Assembly: GCA_032629725.1 (NCBI GenBank) | Contig: JAFEVB010000026.1 | Location: 496,001 to 560,000, forward strand | Reading direction: 5' to 3' | DNA length: 64,000 nt | Source of the DNA: Gremmenia infestans | Lineage: Eukaryota > Ascomycota > Leotiomycetes > Helotiales > Hamatocanthoscyphaceae | Shown: positions 23,001 through 34,785 of the stretch, piece by piece | Position numbering within the stretch: the stretch's first letter is position 1 | Layout of the letters: every line of letters begins with the position of its first letter | Translations under genes and position numbers: made by a program | The notes under the pieces: generated by a model | Told to the model about the DNA's origin: nothing | The model's database searches: none | The model's input: the letters and a program-made list of their open reading frames with translations, nothing else

Positions 23001-24163
23001 TCAAGTTAGCACCGAGGCTCTAGACCAGATTTCTGCTGTTGGAGAAGTTGTCGTTGCATTTTCTCTTAAGCCGGCAAGAACCTCTTCGCTCCTCGTCTCT
23101 CCATCCCATCCCACCGTCGGCCATCCAAGCGGCAAAGTCGAGTATGGCGGGAATGGCCAGTGCTGTCCACATTCGCCCTCCCCGCACTCCATATCACACT
23201 GGCCAAAAACTCTGCAGTAACATTCTTTCGTATTGGGGCAATGGACTGGTGGCTTGCCGAATATTATGTGCCACGAATATTCCAGGATTCGCCCACTGAC
23301 ATAGTCATCAAGGGGCGTGTCCAAGAGCCATTGTCTGTAGCGTTTATAGTCTTCGATGGGCCGTTCACGGATTTTCTCCCGTGTAACTACAAATTGAGCG
23401 CAGCAGGCAACACCAACAGTTGGAGGAAGTGACTGTCCAGGGAAGAGCTCTTGGAAAGCTTCGGGATAGGCTATCTCGGTTGTTTTAGAGGCATCTACGT
23501 TTGCGGGGTTTTTGCTGAATTCCAGCTCAGCCGGGCAGCCTAGGGTCCATACACAGCGGAGGTTTGTGTATTGTTGAGATATCAGGTAGGGCAGCCGCAA
23601 ATTCTGAAGCACGGGTACGGCATCTGTGAAGATGTGTTAGGATTCTAGTTGAGCAGAACAAGCACTGAAGTCCCAGTGCCACTTACCGTAAAGCGGATCG
23701 TCGTTATGCCACTGGTATCTCCCATTGTGCATAAAAAGTATCAAATCCGGGAAGTTGTCGTAGGAATCAATCATGTATCTAAACACACAATATCAGCCGG
23801 GAGTATGTATAGTAAACAAAGAGAAGAAACCCACGTCAAGTACGTCATAGCTTCCTGGCCTTTATTTTTTGGCACTGTAAGATTCGCCGAAGCATCATCC
23901 ACCACATATCGCGAGACGCCCCATTCGGGAAGATGATTGTGTAGCCAGGAAATATCATCTTTCTCGACACTCGCAACGACAAAGGTCTTGGAAGGGGGCC
24001 CTTTCCCTTCTTCCGTGGGCATGACTAGTTGCTGGGAATAATACGATGTTCTCAAAGACACCGCGATAACACTCAGGCCCAACAACACGACGATAATTCG
24101 GACCATTCTGTTAGCTCTAAGCCTTTGGGAGTACGATGGGTTGAAGACCATGTCATTCATCAT
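23001..24163 (-). CDS. DUF3431 family type II membrane protein
   Basis: Three exons: 24163-23835, 23778-23687 and 23623-23001; 347 residues. The introns (56 and 63 nt) have GTGGGT and GTAAGT donors. The N-terminus is short and cytosolic (MNDMVFNPSYSQRLRANR), followed by one membrane anchor (about residues 18-36, VRIIVVLLGLSVIAVSL). The lumenal body starts FVVASVEKDDISWLHNHLPEW and continues with DNFPDLILFMHNGRYQWHNDDP, GVACCAQFVVTREKI, and RYRQWLLDTPLDDYVSGRIL-EYSWHIIFGK, the hallmark of DUF3431. A Cys-rich segment follows (CPNTKECYCRVFGQC). The family looks glycosyltransferase-like and Golgi-oriented, but no reaction has been shown to my knowledge. A TATATAA lies only a few bases upstream of the first ATG, so translation may begin at the second or third Met. 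Confidence 0.88.
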
Positions 24164-25328
24164 GTTATATATAAATAAAGACTAGGAAGAAAAACTATCA
24201 CAGAGGAGGGTCGTATATTAGCAGCCACCGACAGAAAGGGCTTTTCAGACAACGGTCGTTCAAGTATGAAGTACCAATATTTATTTCAGATGACATTCTT
24301 GCCATGGCGCGGCTTCGTCGTATCTGCAGTCAGTATCCCTGTCGCATCTGCAGGGAGCCTAAAAGGGTATAAATTCCTTCAGCCTTAGCGCCAAGCGGGT
24401 GGGTTAGAAGCGGGAGGGAGCCTAGGCAGTGATTCGGAGGTGACAGTGGTGCCGAGCCGTGGTAGAAATTCCTGGTTGAATGATTCAAGCATGTTGGTGT
24501 CACTTGGTGATAGCTGCAAGCAAGTGTTACTCTGCACATAGGCACATATGCGGGCACCAATTAGAAATTCAAGATCGACCAGGAAGGCGATGCGGAAAAC
24601 ACATTGGGTCTAGCGCACGATTGGCCTAGACCCGGGAGATTGGTACACGCTACTCCGTCCGTACTTCGTATGATCTAAATTTGGGACGTATACGCTGAGG
24701 ACCAAACGTTGCACGCCCACCCTTCCATTCTTGTGCCGCACCCAGGTTAGTCAGACAGGTGTTGGTGTTGGAAAACAAAATATTTGGGTTTCAAAATAGA
24801 CCTGCAATTGCTCAAACTAATATATTCGGATAGCCTGGTGTCGTACTTTCAGAATTTCAAAAGAGACGCCTGTCCAGACGCACTTCTGGGACGTTTAGTC
24901 AAATCTACTCGCCAGGTAATGCACTATGCTGTTAGTCCAACATCCTCATCGTTTCCTTTTCTTTTTCAGTGTATATATATATTGCTTCGTTGAATTATAG
25001 TAGACGTACTAGACAACTTGTCGAGCAAGTTCCTCGTGTCAACAAATCCTAGGAAATGGCTTCTGCTCTGTTTCATCAGATAGCTGTTTTTTTCGATTCG
25101 CCATCTACTTGCTCGGCCCCTAATTTCGTCCAGTGTAGTAAGTTCCATTGTTATACATACCCAGAAACGGCAAGAAAAACAATTTTGATTTCTAGTTTGA
25201 TAGCACAGCTTGCTAAAGGCACAGCCTATGCATGCTACCCGCCATTCACCGTTTGCCCAAGCAACTTTAAGCAGTCTACTGTACGTCACTTGTCGGATGC
25301 AATCTAATCTAAAACCGTCAGTCTTCAG
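24164..25328. other. Intergenic, no gene recognised
   Basis: Upstream region of the DUF3431 gene plus unexplained sequence. Scattered open frames on both strands are under 110 codons with no motif. Confidence 0.45.
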
Positions 25329-25517
25329 CTACAAACCCATCCACATTAGACTCATCGCCAGCTTCTTCTCCGATATCATCCTTAACATCTTCGGCTTCAC
25401 CTTCGGCTCCACAATCCCTTCATACTCTTCGGGCAGCTCTCGGCTGTTATGAAGTTGGGGCCAATTGGGACCAGCTTCATAAACCCCAGCCATCCACCAA
25501 CGTCGGGCTCTTCGTTC
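25329..25517 (-). pseudogene. Possible 3' exon relic of an unknown protein
   Basis: A 62-codon open frame follows a CAG acceptor (25518-25520) and reads WWMAGVYEAGPNWPQLHN, ELPEEYEGIVEPKVKPKM, then a basic/hydrophobic end and TAG. The composition (Trp-rich, charged, balanced codons) looks coding, unlike the flanking spacer. No upstream exon connects: the sequence before the acceptor contains stops. Either it is the last exon of a gene whose 5' part has decayed, or it is chance. The family is not recognised. Confidence 0.35.
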
Positions 25518-25777
25518 CTGTTTCTATTGATCTTGCGAATTTCGGCTCTCAATCGTCACGAATGGATATACAAATCACTACCTGCAATGTCAAAATAAGA
25601 GTCGATTCGCAGGACCCTATGGAAAGCAAATTGGGATACGAATTTCAGAATATCAATTACATTGTTGATTCAAAGACGGCTCAAGCAAGTATAACGCCCC
25701 GTTACCTCCATTCCATAACCTTTCCCCGCGTTTCCCCCACCAAGTCAAACTCCGATGTCCAGCCACCATCCCCTATC

Positions 25778-26233
25778 CTACTGTCCAGCAAGCTGTCCAA
25801 AAACCCTCGCCGTCAACGAAAACGTCTCACCCGACGGCTCTCCCGGACCAGCCGTCGTAACATTCCCACCCGCGATATCCGTCTCGTCCCCCAGCGGAAA
25901 CAGCCTGTCCACAAACAGCACAGCTCCCACCCCCTCCTGCACCTCGGAACTCGAGGACAACTCCGTATCAGTGCAGTTCGTGGACGGGCTTTCCGTGGAC
26001 CGCGTCCCGGTACAGTGCGTGTTGAAGATGCCGCCGAAGTCGGGGTTGGAATCGCTGCTGGTGATGTCGAAGCTGTAGGTGCAGCCGCCGGGCGAGCAGC
26101 CTTCGGTGTAATTTGTGATTTGCCAGATTTCGCTGGCTTGGGTGCGCGGAATGGTTGTTTGGGGGCGGGGCATTGCTATTGTGGTGGAGGCGGAGAAGAG
26201 GGAGATGAGGAGGGTGCTGGTGGTGAAATGCAT
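25778..26233 (-). CDS. Small secreted protein with four cysteines
   Basis: Single exon, 151 residues, starting MHFTTSTLLISLFSASTTIA, a signal peptide. The frame is open further upstream, but only this Met gives a signal sequence. The mature part has EIWQITNYTEGCSPGGCTYSF and DFGGIFNTHCTGT, a layout common in small secreted proteins of filamentous fungi (beta-rich, two disulphides), plus N-glycosylation sequons (NYT, NCT, NVT) and a Gly/Thr-rich end. A TATAAAT lies 174 bp upstream (26407-26413). It is probably an extracellular effector-like or wall protein; no enzymatic motif is present. An 80-nt stretch near the 3' end could hide a last intron, but the stop at 25778 is in good register. Confidence 0.8.
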   Translation of the reverse strand: MHFTTSTLLISLFSASTTIAMPRPQTTIPRTQASEIWQITNYTEGCSPGGCTYSFDITSSDSNPDFGGIFNTHCTGTRSTESPSTNCTDTELSSSSEVQEGVGAVLFVDRLFPLGDETDIAGGNVTTAGPGEPSGETFSLTARVFGQLAGQ

Positions 26234-26406
26234 GGTGGTTGTTGTTTGGATTTGAAGTGCACGTGGGGATGTGGAAGGCTCTTTTGGGTGGAGGGAAATT
26301 AAGGGAGGTTGTTGGGGGTTGTAGATTGTATTCAAAGGTTGGGAGTTTGATTGAACTATGTGTTGTGTTGTGTGTTTGATATAAATTACAAGAGATGGTA
26401 GGTGGT

Positions 26407-26413
26407 ATTTATA
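26407..26413 (-). promoter_or_regulatory. TATA box of the four-cysteine secreted protein gene
   Basis: TATAAAT on the minus strand, about 175 bp upstream of the ATG at 26233. Confidence 0.45.
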
Positions 26414-26610
26414 CTGTACAATTCACACTCGTACGAAGTAAGATCTCGTAAAAACGCTGTGCCATGTGCATTTCTCTGACCCAATAAGACGTATTTTTCC
26501 TTTGTAGATCTTCGTAAAGATGCCAGATAAGAAGTCGAACGATCACTGTAACTATTATAATACAGACGTCATCCTAGATACTACTGGATGCTGTGATCAT
26601 GGATACGAGT

Positions 26611-26630
26611 TGTACAGTACAGTACAGTAA
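26611..26630. repeat. TACAG tandem repeat
   Basis: Period-5 run TGTACAGTACAGTACAGTAA. Confidence 0.7.
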
Positions 26631-26674
26631 TCCCATCCCCCGTCTGCTGATCATCCTCGTACTCGCATTTTATT

Positions 26675-26808
26675 TTACTTCGTCCTAGGCGAAACTGTTA
26701 CGCCAAGAATTTTATAGCAGGGGGGTAAAGAACAGTGGTAAACGCACCAAAGCAAGGCCCCCTTGCCCTTGTTTTCTTGGCGTAACAGTTTCGCCTGGGA
26801 CGAAGTAA
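26675..26808. mobile_element. MITE-like inverted-repeat element, 134 bp
   Basis: The left arm (26675-26709) begins TTACTTCGTCCTAGGCGAAA. The right arm (26774-26808) is its reverse complement over 35 bases with one mismatch. The 64-bp centre has no coding capacity. Long perfect terminal inverted repeats on a short non-coding body fit a non-autonomous DNA transposon. No target-site duplication is obvious. Confidence 0.75.
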
Positions 26809-27561
26809 GTAAGGCTGAAACTGGGTCCTTCTAGCGTGGAAAGGGCAGATCCTACAGTTATAACTGGCTCTTTACCCTAGCATAGATCTACATTACACGC
26901 AATGCTCTCCCCTCCCCCTAATACTTCGTAAAGGTTAATGATCCTTCGCTCTACAATATAAACAGGTGAATTCAGCAGATGATATCACTACATCTGGGGC
27001 CTAGTGGGACCTTACAAGGACTTTACAAGTACCCTGCGCCGTGAATTGCGGGCTACTTGCTAGGGCATCTAACTATTTAGTGCTATGGAATTATATGTTG
27101 TATCGAGCAAACCCACAATTTAACATTTATTAGAGGGGGGAAGGGTAAACGTCAAAGCTCTCCAATTAACGTCACTGGTCAAAGAGATTGGAAGCCTCAG
27201 TAGACCCTCTGAATAGTCATAATACAGTAGCAGGTAATGCGGAGAAAAAAGGGACCTATTTTCAGACTTAAAATAAATCCGATTATATTTGAGGCTCTCG
27301 TCCAGTGTAGTGTGCAGTGGCGTAGCGCTGCAGGATAGGACAGTTCGTAAACGAACCCAATTCCAGCATTTTAGGGAAATTCGCCATAAATTCGCCGTTG
27401 TTGTTGTTCTTTGGCTGATTGGAGTAAATATCTTAGTACGAAGTAACATTTATGTGGTATGTCGAAACTTGAGTAGTTGCCTGCCTTAGAGCGGAGTGTT
27501 CTATTAATAAAGGTGTAGATTGTGACGTAATCTGGGGAGATTCGTTACGGAGTAGGTAAGA

Positions 27562-27584
27562 TTACAGTACAGTACAGTATAGTA
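27562..27584. repeat. TACAG tandem repeat
   Basis: Period-5 run of TACAG copies, ending in a TATAG variant. Confidence 0.65.
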
Positions 27585-28192
27585 ACAGCCGATCTCTCAT
27601 CCTTACAGCCCCTTTCTTCTCGTTCATTTTCAATCTACTGTACCAATAATATAGTACCTACAGAATATGCAGACCATGATCATCACGACTCCTATCAAAC
27701 CGCAGCAAAGTAAACAATCCTCCACGCTTATTCGTCCAATTTTCATCTATCTCATCTCAGATAAATCGTTTTCATCGCCAGACAGCAGTGTCAGCCATAG
27801 TGTGTGACACCATGTGCAACGCGCACTTAATATCACCGCGAGTTTGTACCAGGGAAGGATCTCGAAGAGGGGATAATTCTACCGGATGCGTTGCGCTTTA
27901 AGTTTATATGTGACCGGGCACCTATTATACTAGTATTTGCGACAAGCTTCTGGTTAGGTTTATTAAGATAAAGAGTGCTTTTTTGATAGAGAAGTGAGCT
28001 CGAGATTTTACTAAGGTTACGAATATGCTTACTTCATGCATTACAATTAAAATCAGTTTTATATTTCCTAGCTCCTTGAATAGATATCGATTTTCAAGCA
28101 TTACAAGTGGCAAGAAATCCTCAGCCGTTGTGCAGTAAAGTGACGACGCCTTAGTAGAGATGCGCCGCGAAAGCTTGAGTATACGAGAATCT

Positions 28193-28224
28193 GTAGGGAT
28201 GTAGGGATGTAGGGATGTAGGGAT
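28193..28224. repeat. 8-bp tandem repeat GTAGGGAT x4
   Basis: Four perfect consecutive copies of GTAGGGAT. Confidence 0.95.
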
Positions 28225-28784
28225 GAATAGCCTTATCAGGCCATTTTGTATTACAGATACGTGTGAATGCTTCAATTCTGCGGGAGGACATGGATTCTTA
28301 CGCACGAGTTGAAATCACACCACACGTGTTGAAGTCATACCACACTTTCAGTCCCGTCTGACTCGGATGATTGATGTACTGTACCTGAGATTCAAAAACA
28401 CGAGACGCTAGACTTCGTACTGCTTATCAAATCGCTACTTTTGCTGTGCTTATGCTAGAGGGCGATCGTCTTTGAAGATTTGGGGAAGTTGGCATGGTGG
28501 TTGTGGCGGGGGATACGGAGCCACCGCGAATACCACAGGGAAGTCACTTGTGTAGTTGAGATGAAATCACGTATGTGGGATTGTCAACGTGTTTGTAAAA
28601 TCAACGATTTATTCCTTTTAATTCTCTATTTTTGTCGAAGTTCGGCAGTGAACATGGAAGTTGATTCTGTCTGTCGATACTCCATTATCGTGTCTAGTTC
28701 TCCCAAGATGTGTAAACAAGGGGCATAAACCTGAGCTGTAACAACAAGTAACGTGTGGCCAGTTGAAAAGCTGCAGAACATGCC

Positions 28785-29731
28785 TCAATTGTGACCACGG
28801 GCACAGTTCGCATTAGTCCAGGAATTTTGAGGTACAGCTTGTCCCCAATTACCTCCTAAATCTTGACTTGGGCACGCGCAATGGCAGGTTTTCCCATCCA
28901 AAACGGACGTTTGGTGGGTAACCGGATCTTGGAAATGGATATCCCTCCTACCAGCCTCCACCGTGTTGATAGTATCCTGCGTTGCCTCGAGTAGATCGAT
29001 GCCAAAGCTAGGAACCTCACGGCACACTTCCTTCCAATGCTGACCCTCCTCCCGCTGAAGATATCCGCCGACAACTGTGTCTGCCAAGACGCGACGCACG
29101 GGATTGCCGGTCGGCAAGGATGCCGCAGAACTGATATGTTTGATTGTGACTGTGGCTTGAGAAGACTGGATTTCGCGGCTGGCGGTATCTGCCAACTTGC
29201 CCCAACGATGGTACATGCGGTGCTGCGAACTGCTGCGATCGCGAAGGACTTCTCGGAGACGGCTCGAGATGCTGTCGTTCATCTGGGTGATGCCGCACAT
29301 ATCAGCAAACCTGGCGAACTCAATGATGTGGTCGATCTCCTTTACAGACGTCGTCTCCGGGTAGATGACCAAGCCGAGATGCAGGTATTGGACGAGAGTC
29401 TCGAAGCTGCGCACTGAGATGACGCCTTCTATTGGCTCTAGAGTGACGGCCTGTTCTTCGCCTTCGCGGAATTTCCCCTCGAACATTGCCGCAAAGTAGG
29501 GCGATTGCTTGCAGAAAAGACCTTTCGGGAGCTTGTATTCTTTGACGTCGCCATCTTCAACCACCAGGCGGATGGTGACTTGAGGACCCGAGTAGAGAGG
29601 GACAATGCTGGAACTTCAATTAGAAAACGCTGAATTTTCGATGTATTGGAGACTTACGAGCTCATGAATGCGTCGGGGGTAACGTTGTGGATTGTGTCCT
29701 GCGATGGTTGGTTCCAGTTCTTGCTGTACAT
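28785..29731 (-). CDS. BTB/POZ domain protein (BTB1)
   Basis: Two exons: 29731-29658 and 29607-28785 (intron 50 nt, phase 2); 298 residues. The BTB domain occupies about residues 24-130: IVPLYSGPQVTIRL, then a 20-odd-residue strand/helix block with LFCKQSPYFAAMF and FREGEEQAVTL, SFETLVQYLHLGLVIYP, and IDHIIEFARFADMCGI. After a variable linker a second conserved block follows (NPVRRVLADTVVGGYL ... VPSFGIDLLEATQDTI ... FQDPVTHQT), shared with the other BTB paralogues in this window and not a standard BTB partner domain. A Cys/Trp-containing tail unique to this copy ends the protein. BTB domains mediate dimerisation and often recruit Cul3 ligases; the actual partner is unknown. It is transcribed in the same direction as BTB2, 0.8 kb away. 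Confidence 0.9.
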
Positions 29732-30490
29732 CTTGATGATTGATGATGCAAAAGATTTAGATTTGTGAAGTTGAAGGTGGTGTGCGAAAGCAAGATTTTA
29801 TATCCACAGTGAGGAAGATGGGCCCACTGTTAAGGCTGGATTCAGAGGAGTGAATTGGAAGTTGAGGGACGAACACAAGATAGAGAAACTGTTTTGGGAA
29901 CCACAACCTGTCCAAGCAAGAGGGCAGATCAAGAGCGGTAAAATAGTGCAAGGACGTGAATGGCAAGGTGGTCTAAAATCTCAAACGGCGGTGCTATTAG
30001 GAGATTCAGGATAAAGTCTAAAATGTGAGAAGCATAAACATCTCTCAAGGCTGAAGCAGTCAGAAGAAGTGAATATCAGTGAGATTTACTAGTAAAATTA
30101 GCTCCGAAGACTGACTCATTACTTAGGATGTGGTCAAGTAACTAGGTATAAATGAATAACATTTAGACTCACCTAATTGAAGCACGTTTAGTTTCCTAGA
30201 TGCTCACACTATACCTCACTAATGGTTGAAAGTTTGCTGAATTGATCCTCAGACTGATAGTAGCACCAGGTAGGAATGTTAAAAGAAACTAAGTTTTTGA
30301 TTTCGTTCTAGTCTAGTGAGGCAATTTGGAGAGCTTATATTGACTTACTACTAATCCGAAGTACGCTGGATACAATCTACAGTAATATTCTCATACCCAG
30401 CACCAAACCCAACTAGAATAATCTCGAGGTGGGAGTGGTTCATGTCGCTTACTAGTGTATGCTTCCCCTATGTGCTTTTAACCACATATT
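29732..30490. other. Spacer between BTB1 and BTB2
   Basis: No coding signal was seen. It holds the BTB1 promoter and the BTB2 3' flank. Confidence 0.5.
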
Positions 30491-31417
30491 TTATCTCTTT
30501 AGGGCATCTCCATGGCGGAAAACAAATTGCTGACCACTAATAGGTTCCGTGAACATCGGCTGCCCATATTTGTCAACTTGCAGATTGCTGAGTACTTCCC
30601 TCGTTTCGTCGAGCAAATCCCCCGCAAACCCAGGGATGTCCCGTCTCTCCTGGTGGAATTTGGGTACCTTGCATCGGAGATATCCCTCGACGGAAGCTGC
30701 AGCGAACATTTTCCGAACAGGATGGCCATCTGGCAGCTTCCATGCGGATTTAAGATGTTGAGAAGAGACATGGAACATGTTATTATTTCCGATTCTGTTC
30801 TGTAGCCATGATTTGTCAGGTGGGGCAGGGTTCTCCAAGATAACGTTTTTGATGTGCTCTACAATGACAGTCTACTCGAATGAATTAGTAAGGATCTCTT
30901 CTTGGCCTGTTCTGAACGGAAAACGATAAGACATGCCAGGAATTCACATTTCATAGATTATAACGTACCTCGATTCCAGCAATCTCCACCATGTCTGCCA
31001 ATCTGATAGAATTCAGCGCCACGGTAATCTCCTCTTCTGGCTTCATTGAGGGAAAGATCAATTTGCCAAGGTAGATCCACTGGACTAGAATGTCGAAACT
31101 CTGAGTAGTAACAACCTGATCACTCTCATCGATGGCTTCCAAGTCACAAGATTGCTCTTCTCCTTCTTTGAATTTGTCCTCCTCGAACATCTTGGCAAAG
31201 TATCGCGATTGTTTGCAGATGAGATTTCTAGAAAGCTTGTATTCGCGGCCGCTGTGACCTCCAATGCGGATGGTGACCAGAGGACTGGAGTAGAGTGGAA
31301 GTAGCCTTGGAGACTTTGTTGGCTGACATTATTGTATCGGTGAAATTAAGTAACTTACGATTCAACAAACGCATTGCAGTTTGCATCTTGCAAGAGTGCA
31401 GTAGGATTCTCGGCCAT
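30491..31417 (-). CDS. BTB/POZ domain protein (BTB2)
   Basis: Three exons: 31417-31359, 31305-30969 and 30871-30491; 258 residues. Intron 1 (53 nt) has a GTAAGT donor and an AAG acceptor, placed to reproduce the SLLPLYSSPLVTIRIG start of the domain. Intron 2 (97 nt) follows MVEIAGIE and uses a TTACTAATTC branch region and TAG. The BTB domain covers about residues 20-125 (LICKQSRYFAKMF, DILVQWIYLGKLIFP, IRLADMVEIAGIE). The C-terminal block matches BTB1 (HPVRKMFAAASVEGYL, IPGFAGDLLDETREVL, FTEPISGQQFVF). It is shorter than BTB1 and BTB4 because the linker is reduced. It appears intact. Confidence 0.88.
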
Positions 31418-33764
31418 AACTGGTGTGAAGAGGTTGGAGGGACAGAAGACAGTTGCCTCCGTTGTTTGCTACAATTTCGAATGCCTAGAAGACGTCGAGA
31501 GTAACTCAAAAAGGTTCGAGATTTGTTTGCATCAAGAAGAAGAGTTGATTTGGAGGTTTAAAAGGCTAAAGGGTTCGTCCTTAAATAAGAAGCAATGCAT
31601 ACTTTCTTGGGCTATCACGTGTTCGGTCGCATACGTAACCAGAGTCAATGGTTAGCGTGTTTGGGAAGAATGTAATCACAGATTATAATCACCTGTCCAT
31701 TCCAGAAGTCTGTGGCTGTTAGAGAAAACAGTGGCTGGAGAAGACTAACAACCCTAAGTAAAGCGAAAGCAAATTGAGCAAGTCATTCCATATCGAAAAA
31801 CAGAGCGTTACATGACTATTTTACCAGAAGAAGATGACATCGCAGGAAGCTGGACACAACAAGAAATACCAGAAATGAAGCGCAAAGAAAGAACTTCACT
31901 TGGAGCACCCGAACTCGAAGTGCTCTCTCTACCTCTACCTCCAGGTCAACCCAAAAACGCGTCTCATCTCACACCCAATACGACATTATTACGGTCCGGT
32001 AGAGCATCAATATAGGATGTTATTAACTAAGACAAGTACCAAGAGGAAAGCTAGAAGTACAGAGAGGTAAGAAGCTGGGAATAACCTCAAGGGCACGGAT
32101 CAAGTCTCTCAGGAAGCGTCATCCATAAACTAGACACACATCTCATGCCAGTACTACTAGACCTCGTAACCAAATCCAGCCGTCTCAGCTAGAAATGCAA
32201 GAAGAAGAAGGAAAAACCCAGAAAAACAAAAAAGAAGCAAAAGCAAAATTCCCAAATAGCTAGCTGCAGTGTAACAGCGTCCACGTGCAAGCTGAATGGC
32301 AACACGCACGCATGCATGCATGTCATATATTTGCATCTCCGCCCCCTGATATCACATGGCACAACATCAAGAGGGGTACCGCAGTCTAGTGTAACCACGC
32401 AAGAAAATACCGTACAGAGTATAAGCATACCGTTGAAGCATACAGTATAACCAGGCGCGGGAAAACCCCAAGGATAAAGTGAGATACAGCACCATAAATA
32501 AAAACATGCTTAGGATGCCTAGGTGTATAGAAATGTAATAGTGAATTTTAGTGAGAAACCCGCATGGTTTACTAAAGTGTGCTTATAGAGAGAGAGTAAT
32601 GTTCATAATGCCGTTATTTCTGTAGATAACACGGTTGCCTATTGGTGAGATATATCTGATACTATATATAGCTGTGTTAATAATAGTCGTTCGAGCCGAG
32701 TGCGCGTCTTTAGACGTTTGAACGGGATCAATTAATATCTTGAATGCAGCAGCAAGATATCAATCAAGTTCGCTCCTCAGACGAGCTTAGAAGGATAACC
32801 ATCGTCGCTGAATGAAATCCTGAATCGAATTAAAGGAAGAGGAAAGAGAGAGAAAATGTCATGGAACCAATCACTAAGCGCACATCTCTGATTCCAAAGC
32901 ACGAGTCATGTAAAAACAACCTTCCCTCTCCAAAACCTCATGTCAAAACAACTAGCACCTCCAGTCTAAACAGACATACATACGAAACAGTCCATCCGCC
33001 TCACCCCAACTCTAGAGTCCAGACCATTCCATCCCATCAAAAGTAATTTTATTATTTCCATTCAATTGCCGGACAAAGGCCCGAGGGGCATAGACGGGAC
33101 GGGAAGAAGGAACCAGCTTCCATTAATTTTTCCCCCTCCTGAAACAACACAAAGTACAAAATGTAATTCCCGTGTAAATCCAGACCGGATGCCGAAGAAC
33201 GAGCCGGCAGATCTTAGATTGCTAGATCGTTACTGCATTGGTGTATATCCGTACAGTAGAGCCTCCGAGCTACAAGCTAACAGACTAGGTACAGCACTGT
33301 AGTGATATGAAATCAAACGAAATAAGGCCGGACCCGCTGCCCCACTTTTATTTACAGCTAACACGGAGGTATGGGGAAAGGGGAAAATCTTGGAACGAAA
33401 TAATGGGAAAACTAGATTGCGATGCGATGCCACGCATAATGGTTTGGGGTATGGAGTTGGGTTGCGTGGCGACTGCGCCGAATAATGGGAGGGGTCAAGG
33501 ATTGAGTGTGAGTTGAGATGGGAAAATCGCGGGTGAGAAAATTGCGAGGTGTTATAGAGGGTGTTTCATAGAGCAAGCAAATAGCTAGACGTTATTATTA
33601 AATCTCCGTAGAAAACTTCTTTTAAAAATGTCGCGCCAGTCCATCCCGTAGGTATCTGCCGTGCTAAATGCGGCTGGTCAATCCATCCACTTCCCGTGTA
33701 CCTCCAAATTGGTCCCAAATAGCAAATATCAAATATCAAATGCGAGTAGTGTGTCCTGCCTAGT
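31418..33764. other. Intergenic, no gene recognised
   Basis: 2.3 kb holding the BTB2 promoter and the 3' flank of the ATO transporter gene. Purine-rich and AT-rich tracts are present, but no supported frame or RNA gene. Confidence 0.45.
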
Positions 33765-34785
33765 TCAGACCGTGTCGCGCTCAGACTTGTTGCTGCTTCT
33801 GCTGTTGCGGGCCTTGTCGGACCATGGGAAGTGTGCGACGGGGATGACGAAGAATGAGTTACTGGAGGTAATGGTTAGAAGGAGTTTGATATAGTGTAAT
33901 TGGGAGGGGGGATTTTACCTGCTGTCTGCAAGACCAGCCAGGGCATTGTACCAAGCCATGAATGCGGCGAATATACCAAAGTATCCTCCAGCCTTATTGC
34001 ACTTTACGTTGGGAGCGCCCGCGCTGCTTTGTTGGAAGCGAGCAATAGCTAGGAACAAGAAAGCTAAGTCCAGGAAGAAGAATAGGAAGAAAAACGCGAC
34101 GGTTGATCGTAGCGTGCAAACAAGCAGAATAGTGGTGAAGATGAACCATCCAATGAGGAAGTATCCGAAGGCATTGTTGAAAGCGATGGTGCCGGTTACA
34201 TCGGTTGGACTAGTGATATATGCGGCTTCGATATCGAATCCACCTGGAGTGAGAACAATTGCTAAGGATATCCAGAATCCACCGTAAGACGAGAGAGCGG
34301 TGGCACCAAAAGTGTTGCCAACAGCCATTTCCCTATTTGGATGGATTAGTAAAAACTCAGCTTCTCAGAAGAAATATGGCTTTCGTAACATACCACATGC
34401 CAGCAAGCAATTGAACCAGACCACCGTACCCAAACGCCACTGCGACAACCATATTCGGTGCTTTTACACCGCGGACGCCAATGTTGATCAGGGACAGGAC
34501 GAAGGTGGTGAGGGCGAAAGCGCTCAAACCGAGGGGAGCTGGATTAGCAAACTTGCGGTGGGTGGTTGGTTTGTAGAGCCCAGGCTGGAATTCACCACCG
34601 AAAGCTGGGAAACGTGCGGATTGGCCGGTGTTCGTGTGCGCGAGAGGGTTTCCACCATAATCGAAGCCGCGCTGAGCTCCGTTGTTAACCCCATTGACTC
34701 CATTGCTGGCATGGTCCTGAGTCACGGGGTCGTGATTGTACTCTTTGTTGAGCTCTGGGTCCGCGGTACCTGTGGTTGTCGCCAT
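33765..34785 (-). CDS. ATO/GPR1/FUN34/YaaH family acetate (or ammonium) transporter
   Basis: Three exons: 34785-34394, 34332-33919 and 33861-33765; 300 residues. The introns are 61 and 57 nt, the first with a TACTAAT branch. A hydrophilic Asn/Gly-rich N-terminus (about 75 residues) precedes six membrane segments. Family signatures are the N-P-x-P-L-G-L-S motif (NPAPLGLSAFALTTF), GGLVQLLAGMWEMAVGNTFG and SSYGGFW. The last exon carries a cytosolic tail (HFPWSDKARN) with Ser/Lys-rich residues. Members export or import acetate, succinate or ammonium at the plasma membrane and in filamentous fungi are often induced on acetate; substrate cannot be told from sequence. Confidence 0.92.

Larger units (their letters stand above)
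26809..28784. other. Intergenic, AT-rich, repeat-bearing
   Basis: No gene was recognised. It holds a TACAG run, an 8-bp tandem repeat and a TTACGGAGTA motif (27545-27554). A 126-codon minus frame (27925-28305) has no motif and overlaps the tandem repeat. Confidence 0.45.

Noticed and set aside
25562..26302. 246-codon plus-strand open frame
   Set aside because: It is antisense to the four-cysteine secreted protein, Arg-rich from reversed codons, and has no motif.
27925..28305. 126-codon minus-strand frame
   Set aside because: It runs through the GTAGGGAT repeat and AT-rich DNA; low-complexity composition and no homology signal.
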